Below the pieces are notes generated by a model. It did not search any database and had not been told where the DNA came from. It saw nothing but the letters and a program-made list of their open reading frames with translations. Of a stretch of 18,736 bases of DNA, positions 7,236 through 14,080 are shown piece after piece (within the stretch, counting starts at the first letter, position 1; every line of letters begins with the position of its first letter). Both the position numbers and the translations under genes were made by a program. Where the stretch lies: the NCBI GenBank assembly GCA_035486135.1, contig DATHNI010000401.1:1-18736 (forward strand). Reading direction: 5' to 3'. The stretch is from JASHVB01 sp035486135 (GTDB taxonomy: Bacteria > Pseudomonadota > Alphaproteobacteria > Acetobacterales > Acetobacteraceae).

Positions 7236-8281
7236 CAGGCGTGCGCAGCCAGATCGGCCAGCGCCGCGCGCGCAGCCAGCAGGCCACGCGCCTGCTCCAA
7301 CCAGGGCGCCATCGCCTGCGCCGCCGACCCGGTCAGGGTCGCGACTGAGGCGACCGCGCCCGCCAAATCGCCCGCGTCCAAGGCGGTTTGCGCGTGCGCG
7401 AGTACGCCCGCGTTGGGGTTACCCAGCAGCACGCGGTCACCTCGCCGGATCGTCACCAGGTCTTGTGCCTCAGCCCAGAGCCGATCCAGCAGGGGTTGGC
7501 TGCTGGAGGCCGGCTGCCCGGCCGCCAACGCCGCGCGAGCCGCGGCCGGAAATGCCAGACGCAGCGCCGGCTCGGTCGGCGGCGCGACAGTGGCATAGCG
7601 CGCGAGCGCGGCCGGCGCCTGCGGGATGTCGCCCAGCGGCCGTCCCGCCGCCAAGGCCGCAAACGCCGCCTGCAGGCGTCCGACCCGCATGGCCTGGTCG
7701 GCCAGCTGCGCCGGGATGGCGGATGATTTTTCCAGGGCGGCGAGGCGGGCTTCGTTGGCAGCGACGCGATCTGCCAGGCCATCGGTCGGCGCGGGTGCCG
7801 CCGCGGTCTTCTCCAGCACCGCCAGGCGGGCCTCATCAGTGGTGATACGGTCCGCCAAACCATTGGTTTGCGCCGGTGCTGAGGCGGTTTTCTCCAGCGC
7901 CGCGAGGCGTCTCTCATCGGCCGTCAACCGGTCGGCCAGCCCGTCTGTCGGCGCCGGCGGTGCGCCTGGTTTGTGCTGCTCCAGCGCCGTCACGCGCGCA
8001 GTCAGGGGTCCCAGATCTGGCGCGGGGGCCGCTTGGTGCGCTTCCAAGCGGCTTAGACGATCCTCGACCGCCGGTATCCGCGCATCCGGACGGCTGGCCG
8101 GCGACGTGGGCTGCAATACGCGGACCCAGAGTGCGGCCTGCGACACCGCCAGCACCAGGAATCCAAGGCCGACCACAAATGGCAGCACGGACCGCCGCGG
8201 CGTCGGCGCTGCGGCCGGGATCGGCGCGGACGCATCGGCCGGAGGTATCTCGGGCGGTGGGGCGTCGACAGGGTCTGTCAT
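7235..8281 (-). CDS. Mitofilin (Mic60)-like membrane protein
   Basis: The protein is 348 residues. It has a proline/alanine-rich cytoplasmic head (1-30), one membrane helix (about 33-53), a predicted coiled-coil stalk from about 70 to 195, and a helical C-terminal domain (about 200-345) resembling the mitofilin signature region. Alphaproteobacterial Mic60 homologues are known to be encoded next to hemD/hemY. In some species they help shape intracytoplasmic membranes, the bacterial counterpart of crista junctions. The genomic position and domain order here fit that family; the sequence itself is too diverged to prove the function by eye. The start overlaps the hemD stop by four bases (ATGA) and the stop overlaps the hemY start, so the genes are co-translated. 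The stalk contains three tandem 27-residue repeats. An old label for proteins at this position is HemX-like. Confidence 0.8.
   Translation of the reverse strand: MTDPVDAPPPEIPPADASAPIPAAAPTPRRSVLPFVVGLGFLVLAVSQAALWVRVLQPTSPASRPDARIPAVEDRLSRLEAHQAAPAPDLGPLTARVTALEQHKPGAPPAPTDGLADRLTADERRLAALEKTASAPAQTNGLADRITTDEARLAVLEKTAAAPAPTDGLADRVAANEARLAALEKSSAIPAQLADQAMRVGRLQAAFAALAAGRPLGDIPQAPAALARYATVAPPTEPALRLAFPAAARAALAAGQPASSSQPLLDRLWAEAQDLVTIRRGDRVLLGNPNAGVLAHAQTALDAGDLAGAVASVATLTGSAAQAMAPWLEQARGLLAARAALADLAAHA
7706..7948 (-). repeat. Three tandem 81 bp (27-residue) repeats in the Mic60 stalk
   Basis: Residues 112-138, 139-165 and 166-192 of the mitofilin-like protein align without gaps. Each begins T-[DN]-G-L-A-D-R, continues with an acidic/basic helix 'x-x-x-[DN]-E-x-R-L-A-x-L-E-K', and ends in an Ala/Pro linker 'A-P-A-[QP]'. 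The DNA copies have diverged, so this is an older duplication or a selected structural repeat, not a recent expansion. It reads as short helices separated by flexible Pro/Ala hinges. Confidence 0.85.
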
Positions 8282-8991
8282 GACAGCAGTGCGAGCATGG
8301 CGTCCTGAGTGGGCTGCGCGGCGCGGCGAACGCGCCGCCAGGGCAATCCTTCTATAGCTGCGGCGGCGGCCGCACCGATAGCGCAGGCGTCGACGCTGGT
8401 GACGGGCTCACGCAGCCCGGCGCGGGTCAGCAGTCGTGCGAACTGCCGCGCGGTCTCAGCGGAGAAGAACAGGATCGCGCGCAACCGCCCCGATCGCAGG
8501 GTGTTTGCCGCGGGCGCCGGCAGGGTCGCGACGGGCACGCTGGCATAGACCGTGCGCCGGATGACCCGAAATCCGCGGCTGCGCAGCGCAGTGGCCAGTA
8601 CCAGGCTTTGCCCCCGTCCGGCCGCAAGCAGCAAAGGAGCTCCGGCCGGATCGCAGCGTCGTCCGGCCAGCGCCGCCAATGCCGCGGCGTCGGCGCCGGC
8701 ACTCCAAACCTGCGTGAACCCGGCGGCCCGTGCGCGGGCCGCCGTCGCGTCGCCCACCGCCAGCAGCGGCCGCCGACGATAGCGGCGCGCCAGACCGGGC
8801 AACGCATTCCCGCTGGCAACCAGCACGGCCTGGATCGACGTCGCCATGGGAAGCGAGCCATTCAACCGACGGATTTCGAGCAGCGGGGCCACAACCGGCC
8901 GCCAGCCCAGAGCCGCGACCCGCGCGGCGGTTTCATCGGCGCCGGGCTGCGGCCGGGTGATCAGGACGCTGTCCCGGACCGGATCAGGCAA
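8278..8991 (-). CDS. hemD: Uroporphyrinogen-III synthase
   Basis: The protein is about 237 residues. HemD closes and inverts ring D of hydroxymethylbilane to give uroporphyrinogen III, the branch point of haem, sirohaem and cobalamin. The family is poorly conserved, but the expected marks are present: an N-terminal 'V-L-I-T-R-P-Q-P-G-A-D-E-T-A' strand-helix, 'P-L-L-A-V-G-D-A-T-A' in the middle, 'L-L-L-A-A-G-R-G' opening the second domain, and 'A-I-L-F-F-S-A-E-T-A-R-Q-F' late. The frame stays open upstream to an ATG at 9054, but that part lies inside hemC and is not protein-like. The only start codon near the true N-terminus is a TTG at 8991, overlapping the hemC stop by 8 bp. This suggests translational coupling with hemC, whose product is the HemD substrate. 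Confidence 0.85.
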   Translation of the reverse strand: MPDPVRDSVLITRPQPGADETAARVAALGWRPVVAPLLEIRRLNGSLPMATSIQAVLVASGNALPGLARRYRRRPLLAVGDATAARARAAGFTQVWSAGADAAALAALAGRRCDPAGAPLLLAAGRGQSLVLATALRSRGFRVIRRTVYASVPVATLPAPAANTLRSGRLRAILFFSAETARQFARLLTRAGLREPVTSVDACAIGAAAAAAIEGLPWRRVRRAAQPTQDAMLALLS

Positions 8992-9946
8992 AGAGGTCGC
9001 GCGGGCTGTCGGCCTTGAGGCACACGCCCAGCGCCCGCCCGATGCGCGCGGCATCCGCCACCGCGCCTTGCAGATGGCGCTTCAACACGAATGTGCCATC
9101 GGCGCGCGCGATCAGCGCGCTCATCGACAGCTCGCCCTGCGGCAGCAGCCGCGCATAGCCGCCGATCGGCGTGCGGCACGATCCGTCCAGCGCCGCCAGC
9201 AACGCCCGCTCGGCCGTGGCGGCGGCGCGGGCGTCCGCATTCTCGATCCGGGCCAGCAACGCGCGCAGCGCAGTGTCGCCCTCGCGGACGGTCACCCCGA
9301 CAATCCCCTGGCACACCGCCGGCACCATCAACTCGGAATCGAGCACCGCCGAGGCGCGCTCCGCCATGCCCAGCCGCAGCAGACCCGCATAGGCAAGCAG
9401 CGACGCGGCGAACGCGCCGCCGGCCACTTTCTCGAGCCGCGTTTGCACATTTCCGCGCAGCGTGGCGGTCTTCAGGTCGGGCCGGGCATGTAACAGTTGC
9501 GCGCCGCGCCTGACCGACGCGGTGCCGATCATTGCGCCCGGCGGCAGAGCTGCATACGGATCGGCCGGATCGACGGCGCTGCAGCCTGGTCCCAAGATCA
9601 GCGCCTCACGCGGGTCCTCACGCGCCAAGGTGCAGCCCAACGCGATGCCCGGTGGCAGCGCGGTCTCCAGATCCTTCAGACTATGCGCCGCGAAGTCGAT
9701 GCGCCCGTCGGTCAGTGCCGCGTGGATCTCCTTGGCGAACAGCCCCTTGCCGCCGATATCCGCGAGCCGCGTGCCCGCCGCCTGGGTGGTGTCACCCGTG
9801 GTGTGGATGACCTGTTCTTCGAACCGGTGCTCGGGCCAGGCAGCCTGCATCCGGGCAATGAAATCGCGGGCCTGGATCAGCGCCAGCGGCGAACCTCGCG
9901 TGCCGACGCGCAGCGGACGATCAGGCGATGGCGTGGCCATGGTCAT
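8984..9946 (-). CDS. hemC: Hydroxymethylbilane synthase (porphobilinogen deaminase)
   Basis: The enzyme is 320 residues and condenses four porphobilinogens into hydroxymethylbilane in the cytoplasm. It opens with 'R-V-G-T-R-G-S-P-L-A-L-x-Q-A' (13-26). It contains 'G-K-G-L-F-x-K-E-I' (66-74), the catalytic Asp in 'H-S-L-K-D' (Asp92), 'G-T-A-S-V-R-R' (141-147), 'R-G-N-V-Q-T-R-L' (164-171), and the dipyrromethane-cofactor cysteine Cys257 in 'L-D-G-S-C-R-T-P-I-G'. In the conserved P-A-x-x-Q-G loop it has 'V-P-A-V-C-Q-G', with a cysteine where glycine is most common. The ATG at 9946 is used; an ATG at 9940 is equally possible. It is the first gene of the overlapping hemC-hemD-mic60-hemY unit, and only 52 bp separate it from the divergent tsaD. 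Confidence 0.96.
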   Translation of the reverse strand: MTMATPSPDRPLRVGTRGSPLALIQARDFIARMQAAWPEHRFEEQVIHTTGDTTQAAGTRLADIGGKGLFAKEIHAALTDGRIDFAAHSLKDLETALPPGIALGCTLAREDPREALILGPGCSAVDPADPYAALPPGAMIGTASVRRGAQLLHARPDLKTATLRGNVQTRLEKVAGGAFAASLLAYAGLLRLGMAERASAVLDSELMVPAVCQGIVGVTVREGDTALRALLARIENADARAAATAERALLAALDGSCRTPIGGYARLLPQGELSMSALIARADGTFVLKRHLQGAVADAARIGRALGVCLKADSPRDLFA

Positions 9947-9998
9947 GACGCTGTCCTATTACCGTGCGACTGGCAGCGTAAAGGTGGGATGAGTACGA

Positions 9999-11063
9999 AT
10001 GCGCCCGATTGCCGGACCAGTGCTGGGGATCGAGAGCTCCTGCGACGAAACCGCCGCGGCGCTGCTGGATGCCGACGGGCGCATTCTGGCCGAGCGGGTG
10101 CTGAGCCAGGAGCGCGAGCACGCGCCGTATGGCGGCGTGGTGCCGGAAATCGCCGCTCGGGCGCATCTGGCGCATCTGCCGGGCCTGGTGGCGCGCATAA
10201 TGACGGAGGCCGGCGTGACCTATCCCGCGCTGGGCGGCGTGGCCGCCACCGGCGGGCCAGGGCTGATCGGTGGGCTGATCGTGGCCTCGTCGATGGCCAA
10301 GGGCATCGCCCTGGCGCACAGCCTGCCCTACGTCGCGGTGAACCATCTGGAAGCGCACGCGCTGACCGCGCGCCTGCCGGGATTGGTGGAGGGCGGCGCG
10401 CCGTTTCCATATCTGCTGCTGCTGGTCTCCGGTGGCCATTGCCAATGTGTGCGAGTGGACGCGGTCGGCGCCTATCGCCGGCTGGGCGGCACGGTGGATG
10501 ACGCGGTGGGCGAGGCGTTCGACAAGGTCGCCAAGCTACTGGGCCTGGGCTGGCCGGGCGGTCCGGCGCTGGAGCGCCTCGCGGCTGGCGGCGACCCAAA
10601 GCGCTTTCCATTCCCCCGCCCGATGAAAGGGCGGTCGGGCTGCGACTTCAGCTTCTCCGGCCTGAAGACCGCCGTCGCACAGGAAGTCGCACGCCACGGG
10701 GAGGGCGCTCTGGCCGCATCGCTGGCAGCCGATGTGGCCGCCGGGTTCCAGCGCGCCGTGGTCGAGGTGATGGCCGATCGCGCCAGCCACGCCATGGCCA
10801 TGGCCCCGGAGGCGAAGCTGCTGGTGGTGGCCGGCGGCGTTGCCGCTAACACCGCCATTCGCACTGCCCTGACCGAGGTGGCAGCCGCGCGTGGCGCCTG
10901 GCTCGTGGCGCCGCCGATCCGCCTGTGCACCGACAACGCGGTGATGGTGGCCTGGGCCGGGATTGAGCGGCTGCGCCTCGGCCTGACCGACGGGTTGGAT
11001 TTCGCGCCGCGCCCGCGCTGGCCATTGGATGCGCTGACCAGCGCGGGACAGGAAACCAATTAG
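9999..11063 (+). CDS. tsaD: tRNA N6-threonylcarbamoyladenosine transferase subunit TsaD
   Basis: The protein is 354 residues. TsaD, with TsaB and TsaE, transfers the threonylcarbamoyl group to A37 of ANN-decoding tRNAs in the cytoplasm. Family marks are 'L-G-I-E-S-S-C-D-E-T' (9-18), 'G-G-V-V-P-E-I-A-A-R-A-H' (45-56), the metal-binding histidines His116 and His120 in 'N-H-L-E-A-H', 'S-G-G-H' (144-147), 'D-D-A-x-G-E-A-F-D-K-V-A-K-L-L' (167-181), 'F-S-F-S-G-L-K-T-A' (217-225), and the metal-ligand Asp312 in 'C-T-D-N-A'. Most relatives read N-H-x-E-G-H; alanine replaces that glycine here without touching the ligands. The ATG at 9999 follows an AAGGTGGG stretch about 10 bases upstream. The gene diverges from hemC, a frequent alphaproteobacterial neighbourhood. 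Confidence 0.96.
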   Translation: MRPIAGPVLGIESSCDETAAALLDADGRILAERVLSQEREHAPYGGVVPEIAARAHLAHLPGLVARIMTEAGVTYPALGGVAATGGPGLIGGLIVASSMAKGIALAHSLPYVAVNHLEAHALTARLPGLVEGGAPFPYLLLLVSGGHCQCVRVDAVGAYRRLGGTVDDAVGEAFDKVAKLLGLGWPGGPALERLAAGGDPKRFPFPRPMKGRSGCDFSFSGLKTAVAQEVARHGEGALAASLAADVAAGFQRAVVEVMADRASHAMAMAPEAKLLVVAGGVAANTAIRTALTEVAAARGAWLVAPPIRLCTDNAVMVAWAGIERLRLGLTDGLDFAPRPRWPLDALTSAGQETN

Positions 11064-11086
11064 GAATTCAGATGAGTGGCGGCGCC

Positions 11087-11347
11087 CTAGAAGGCAACCC
11101 AACGCCCGCCGCGCCAGTAGCCACGGCCGTCGTGCTCGTTCCAGCGATAGTGATCATTGGCGCCCCAGCGCCAGTTGTCCGGATGCACCACCACGCCGGC
11201 CTCCCGCGGGTATGCATACTGGGCCTTGGCATGCCAACACTCGCCCCCGCCGTTGCAAACAATCGCCGCAGAGGCGCTGGCGACGGACAATGTCAGCGCA
11301 CCCAAGCCAATCATCGAGGCAAACGCCATTCTACCAAGCACGGTCAT
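11087..11347 (-). CDS. Small secreted aromatic/His-rich conserved protein
   Basis: The protein is 86 residues with a Sec signal peptide (hydrophobic core about 8-24, cleavage expected after A-S-A-S-A-A near residue 28). The mature part is about 58 residues and contains two cysteines (31 and 37, probably a disulfide). It is rich in Trp, Tyr and His: 'P-D-N-W-R-W-G', 'H-Y-R-W-N-E-H', 'G-R-G-Y-W-R-G-G-R-W'. Similar short exported proteins of unknown function occur in Rhizobiales and Acetobacteraceae. No catalytic motif is evident. The gene is well supported: AGGAGT lies 5 bases before the ATG, with a good promoter upstream. It lies tail-to-tail with tsaD and diverges from rlmJ, so it is transcribed alone. 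Confidence 0.85.
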   Translation of the reverse strand: MTVLGRMAFASMIGLGALTLSVASASAAIVCNGGGECWHAKAQYAYPREAGVVVHPDNWRWGANDHYRWNEHDGRGYWRGGRWVAF

Positions 11348-11352
11348 GCGAT

Positions 11353-11358
11353 ACTCCT
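11353..11358 (-). promoter_or_regulatory. Ribosome binding site of the small secreted protein gene
   Basis: On the minus strand AGGAGT lies 5 bases before the ATG at 11347. It is the strongest Shine-Dalgarno match I noticed in the window, and it fixes the start of this small gene. Confidence 0.7.
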
Positions 11359-11379
11359 AAGTCGACAGATGTGTTGCGC

Positions 11380-11388
11380 ATTATACCA
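11380..11388 (-). promoter_or_regulatory. Extended -10 promoter for the small secreted protein gene
   Basis: On the minus strand the sequence reads TGGTATAAT, a perfect sigma-70 -10 hexamer with the extended TGn. It is followed after about 20 bases by the AGGAGT ribosome binding site. No good -35 box lies 16-18 bases upstream, which is normal for extended -10 promoters. The expected 5' leader is only about 25-30 bases. A consensus TATAAT is uncommon by chance in DNA this GC-rich. Confidence 0.6.
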
Positions 11389-11451
11389 CAAGCTCCTCCG
11401 CAAGTTCCCATCCACGCGATATCGTGACTCCGAGTTGGTGCGGATCGCAGG

Positions 11452-12411
11452 ATGAACTACCGCCACGCATTCCACGCCGGCGGCTTCGCCGACTGCGTGA
11501 AGCACGCGTTGCTGGTCTGGCTGATACGCGCGCTGCAGCGCAAGCCGGCGCCGATCTTCGTGCTGGATACCCATGCCGGCGCCGGGTGCTACGACCTGTC
11601 CGCCGATCCGGCGGAGCGCAGCGGCGAATGGCGCGCTGGTATCGGCCGCCTGCTCGATCACCCACCGGCAGTGCTCACGGACCACATCGGTCTCGTGCGT
11701 GCCACGAATACACCACGTACACCTCGCCGGCTTGCGGGAGAGGTCGGCGAGCAAGGCGACGCGGGTGAGGGTGGTCCACGCGGCGAGACCCACCCCCGAC
11801 ATTGCTTCGCGCGTCGAGCTCTGCCGCAAGATGGGAGAGGCGCACGCCACTATTACCCCGGCTCGCCGCTGCTGATCCGCACCCTCCTCCGTCCTGACGA
11901 CAGCCTGGCCTGCTGCGAGCTGCACCGCGATGACCATGCCTCTTTGCGCCGTCTGTTTGCCGGTGACCCTCTCGTCGCCGTCCATCATCGCGACGGCTGG
12001 GAAGCCCTCAGTGCTCTGCTGCCGCCGAAGCAGCGCCGCGGCTTGGTGCTGATCGATCCACCGTACGAGGCGGCCGACGAATTCGACTGCCTTGTCCAGG
12101 GTCTGCGCAGCGGGCACGCCCGCTTCCGCACCGGCGTCTTCGCGGCCTGGTATCCGATCAAGCACCGCGCGCCAATCCGCGACTTCCACGCGGCACTGCA
12201 AGCCTCTGGCATCGGCGACATCGTCGTCGCCCAGCTGCTGCTGCGCGAACCCACCGACCCCGCGCGGCTGAACGGCTGCGGCGTGCTAGTCATCAACCCG
12301 CCCTACCGATTCGAGGCCGAGGCGGCTGCCATCCTCGCCGCACTGCTTGACCGGCTGGGCACGCGCGAGTCTGGCGAGGGAGCCGAGGTGATCCGGCTGG
12401 TCGATGAGTAA
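11452..12411 (+). CDS. rlmJ: 23S rRNA (adenine2030-N6)-methyltransferase RlmJ, with internal insertion
   Basis: The enzyme is 319 residues and methylates A2030 of 23S rRNA using S-adenosylmethionine. Family marks are the N-terminal 'Y-R-H-A-F-H-A-G-x-x-A-D-x-x-K-H' (3-18), the SAM loop 'L-D-T-H-A-G-A-G' (38-45), 'Y-P-G-S-P-L-L' (135-141), the catalytic D-P-P-Y (202-205), 'W-Y-P-I-K' (about residue 230), and 'G-x-x-V-I-N-P-P-Y' near the end. E. coli RlmJ is 280 residues. The extra length is mostly one block between 'I-G-L-V' (79-82) and 'Y-Y-P-G-S-P', with 51 residues here against about 10 in E. coli. Its low-complexity Arg/Gly composition comes from a palindromic repeat element (separate entry). 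The frame is kept, so the protein may be functional. The stop overlaps the gpsA start by 8 bp. No strong ribosome binding site is seen. Confidence 0.9.
   Translation: MNYRHAFHAGGFADCVKHALLVWLIRALQRKPAPIFVLDTHAGAGCYDLSADPAERSGEWRAGIGRLLDHPPAVLTDHIGLVRATNTPRTPRRLAGEVGEQGDAGEGGPRGETHPRHCFARRALPQDGRGARHYYPGSPLLIRTLLRPDDSLACCELHRDDHASLRRLFAGDPLVAVHHRDGWEALSALLPPKQRRGLVLIDPPYEAADEFDCLVQGLRSGHARFRTGVFAAWYPIKHRAPIRDFHAALQASGIGDIVVAQLLLREPTDPARLNGCGVLVINPPYRFEAEAAAILAALLDRLGTRESGEGAEVIRLVDE
11704..11850. repeat. REP-like palindromic element inserted in frame within rlmJ
   Basis: This block encodes rlmJ residues of about 85-133, which have no counterpart in ordinary RlmJ. It contains nested inverted repeats: CTCGCCG (11723-11729) with CGGCGAG (11745-11751), and CTTGCGG (11731-11737) with CCGCAAG (11824-11830). 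It also has a direct repeat GGGAGAGG (11736-11743 and 11833-11840) and a GCGGGTGAGGGTGG stretch from about 11760. The CTTGCGGGAGAGG...GGGTGAGGGT pattern is that of a widespread intergenic palindromic repeat in high-GC proteobacteria. The exact ends are uncertain by perhaps 20 bp. That it arrived by insertion is an inference from the family length difference and the base pattern. Confidence 0.65.
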
Positions 12412-13366
12412 TGTCGCGGTGATCGGAGCCGGCGCGTGGGGTACCGCGCTGGCGATTCAGGCCGCCCGCGCCGGCGCGCAGGTGACACTATGGGCACGCG
12501 ACCCGGCCCGTGCTGCCGCCATGGTCGCGGCAGGCGAGAACCCGCGCCTGCCCGGCCACGCGCTACCCGACCGCATCGCGATCACGACCGCGCTGCCGAT
12601 CGACGCCGACGCACGCCTGTTGGCCGTGCCGATGCAGCATCTGCGCGGCGTGCTGACTGCTCTGCCGCCCGCGCCCACGCCGCTTGTCGTCTGTGTCAAA
12701 GGCGTCGAGACCGGCACGCTGTGCCTGCCGCTGGAGCTGGTCGCGCAACTGCGTCCGGCGGCGCCATGCGTGATTCTCACCGGCCCCAATTTCGCGCACG
12801 AGATCGCCGCCGGTCTGCCCGCCGCTGCCGTCGTCGCGGGCCTTGATGCGGCGCTGCGCGAACACGTTATCGCGCTGCTCGGCACGCTTTCCTTTCGCCT
12901 CTACGGCAACGACGACGCGATCGGCGCCCAGGTCGGTGGCGCAGCGAAGAACGTCATTGCCATCGCCGCCGGCACAGTCATCGGCGCCGGCTTGGGGGAG
13001 AACGCACGCGCCGCGTTGATCACCCGCGGATTGGCCGAACTCTCGCGCCTCGCCGTCGCGCTTGGTGGCAAAGCGGAGACGGTCGCCGGCCTGTCCGGCC
13101 TCGGCGACCTGCTGCTCACCTGCACCGGCCCCGCTAGCCGCAACTACTCTCTCGGTCTCGCGCTGGGCCGTGGTCAGGCACTCGCCGACGTCCTGGCCGC
13201 GCGCGACACCGTCACCGAGGGCGTCGCCACCGCCCCTGCCATCGTCGCTCGCGGTGTCGGCGTGGACATGCCGATCTGCACCGCCGTCGCCGCCCTGGTG
13301 CAGGGCCGCACCACCTTGCGCGCGGCCATGGCCACGCTCCTCGCACGGCCACGGCGTGATGAATGA
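12404..13366 (+). CDS. gpsA: NAD(P)H-dependent glycerol-3-phosphate dehydrogenase
   Basis: The enzyme is 320 residues and reduces dihydroxyacetone phosphate to sn-glycerol-3-phosphate, the backbone of phospholipids, in the cytoplasm. It has the Rossmann loop G-A-G-A-W-G-T-A-L-A (8-17), 'W-A-R-D' (30-33) closing the nucleotide site, 'V-K-G-V-E-T' (98-103) with Lys99, 'L-T-G-P-N-F-A-x-E' (125-133), the catalytic Lys182 in 'G-G-A-A-K-N-V-I-A-I-A-A-G', and 'G-L-S-G-L-G-D-L-L-L-T-C' in the C-terminal domain. Length and motifs are normal. Its ATG lies inside the end of rlmJ (8 bp overlap), so the two genes are probably co-transcribed and coupled. It converges on the DUF4337 gene with a 10 bp gap. 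Confidence 0.96.
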   Translation: MSNVAVIGAGAWGTALAIQAARAGAQVTLWARDPARAAAMVAAGENPRLPGHALPDRIAITTALPIDADARLLAVPMQHLRGVLTALPPAPTPLVVCVKGVETGTLCLPLELVAQLRPAAPCVILTGPNFAHEIAAGLPAAAVVAGLDAALREHVIALLGTLSFRLYGNDDAIGAQVGGAAKNVIAIAAGTVIGAGLGENARAALITRGLAELSRLAVALGGKAETVAGLSGLGDLLLTCTGPASRNYSLGLALGRGQALADVLAARDTVTEGVATAPAIVARGVGVDMPICTAVAALVQGRTTLRAAMATLLARPRRDE

Positions 13367-13376
13367 GCCGGCGCCC

Positions 13377-13958
13377 TCAGATCCACGCGAACTCCACCGC
13401 CAGCCCGGCCAGGGCAGCGGCGGCGCCAATCACCGCGGCCGACATGGTCAGGAATCGCGCGCGGGCGATCACCGAGACCGAGGCCAGCACGATGGCGATC
13501 TGCAAGGCACCGACCAGGAGTTCGAAGTGGTGGTAGTCGTCGAAGGCGTGGTCGCGCCGGGCCTGACGCTCCGCCGCCTGGGCGGTCAACTGCTTCATGC
13601 CGTTGCCGCCCTTGGGATCGTCGCGCAACCGTGCCCCGTCGTCGTGCGCCGCCTCGATCCGGTCCTGCACCGCCGGGTCAGCGGCGTTGGGCAGGCTCGC
13701 CAGCAGGGTTGCCTCGGAGGCCCGGATGGCAGCGCGCAGGTTCTTTGCCTGGTAGAAGGCCGAGTTGTCGGACAGCGCGATATGTTCCGTCAGGTAGAGG
13801 TTCTGCGCCGCCTTTTCCCCCATCTCGGCCAGCGCCGGGGCCGCCACCAGAACCGCGATCAGCACCGCGATCCAGCGGGCCGAGTGGTCACCGCCGTGCT
13901 CCGCGGCGTGGTGAGCGTGCTCCAGCCCTTCTTTCGTGTGTTCGATCGAACCGCTCAT
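13377..13958 (-). CDS. DUF4337 family membrane protein
   Basis: The protein is 193 residues. It begins with a His/Glu-rich stretch, with seven histidines in the first 25 residues (H-A-H-H-A-A-E-H). A membrane helix follows at about 28-45, then a soluble charged middle region (about 46-143), then two further membrane helices (about 145-165 and 171-190). The pattern 'A-L-S-D-N-S-A-F-Y-Q-A-K-N-L-R' just after helix one and 'Y-H-H-F-E-L-L-V-G-x-L-Q-I-A-I-V-L-A-S' at helix two are recognisable in DUF4337 proteins. The molecular function is unknown. The histidine cluster could bind metal, but this is speculation. It stands alone, convergent with gpsA and divergent from murJ, with about 120 bp to the murJ start. 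Confidence 0.85.
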   Translation of the reverse strand: MSGSIEHTKEGLEHAHHAAEHGGDHSARWIAVLIAVLVAAPALAEMGEKAAQNLYLTEHIALSDNSAFYQAKNLRAAIRASEATLLASLPNAADPAVQDRIEAAHDDGARLRDDPKGGNGMKQLTAQAAERQARRDHAFDDYHHFELLVGALQIAIVLASVSVIARARFLTMSAAVIGAAAALAGLAVEFAWI

Positions 13959-14080
13959 GCGTCACTCCAGATCTGCAGCAGGCGCGATGCCACAGCGGGC
14001 ATCATCTGTCGCGCTTGGGGAACGGTGTGGCCTTCTGGGGCGTTTCGCGATACGGCGCATCAGGCAGTTACCGAAAGCCG

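Noticed and set aside
8992..9054. N-terminal extension of hemD to the ATG at 9054
   Set aside because: It lies within hemC coding sequence and gives residues unlike any HemD start.
11344..12201. 285-residue minus-strand frame antisense to rlmJ
   Set aside because: Codon-position shadow of rlmJ. The forward frame carries all RlmJ motifs and this one carries none.
13631..14080. 150-codon upstream extension of the murJ frame
   Set aside because: It overlaps the DUF4337 gene antisense, is Arg/Pro/Gly-rich noise, and MurJ homologues begin at the ATG at 14081.
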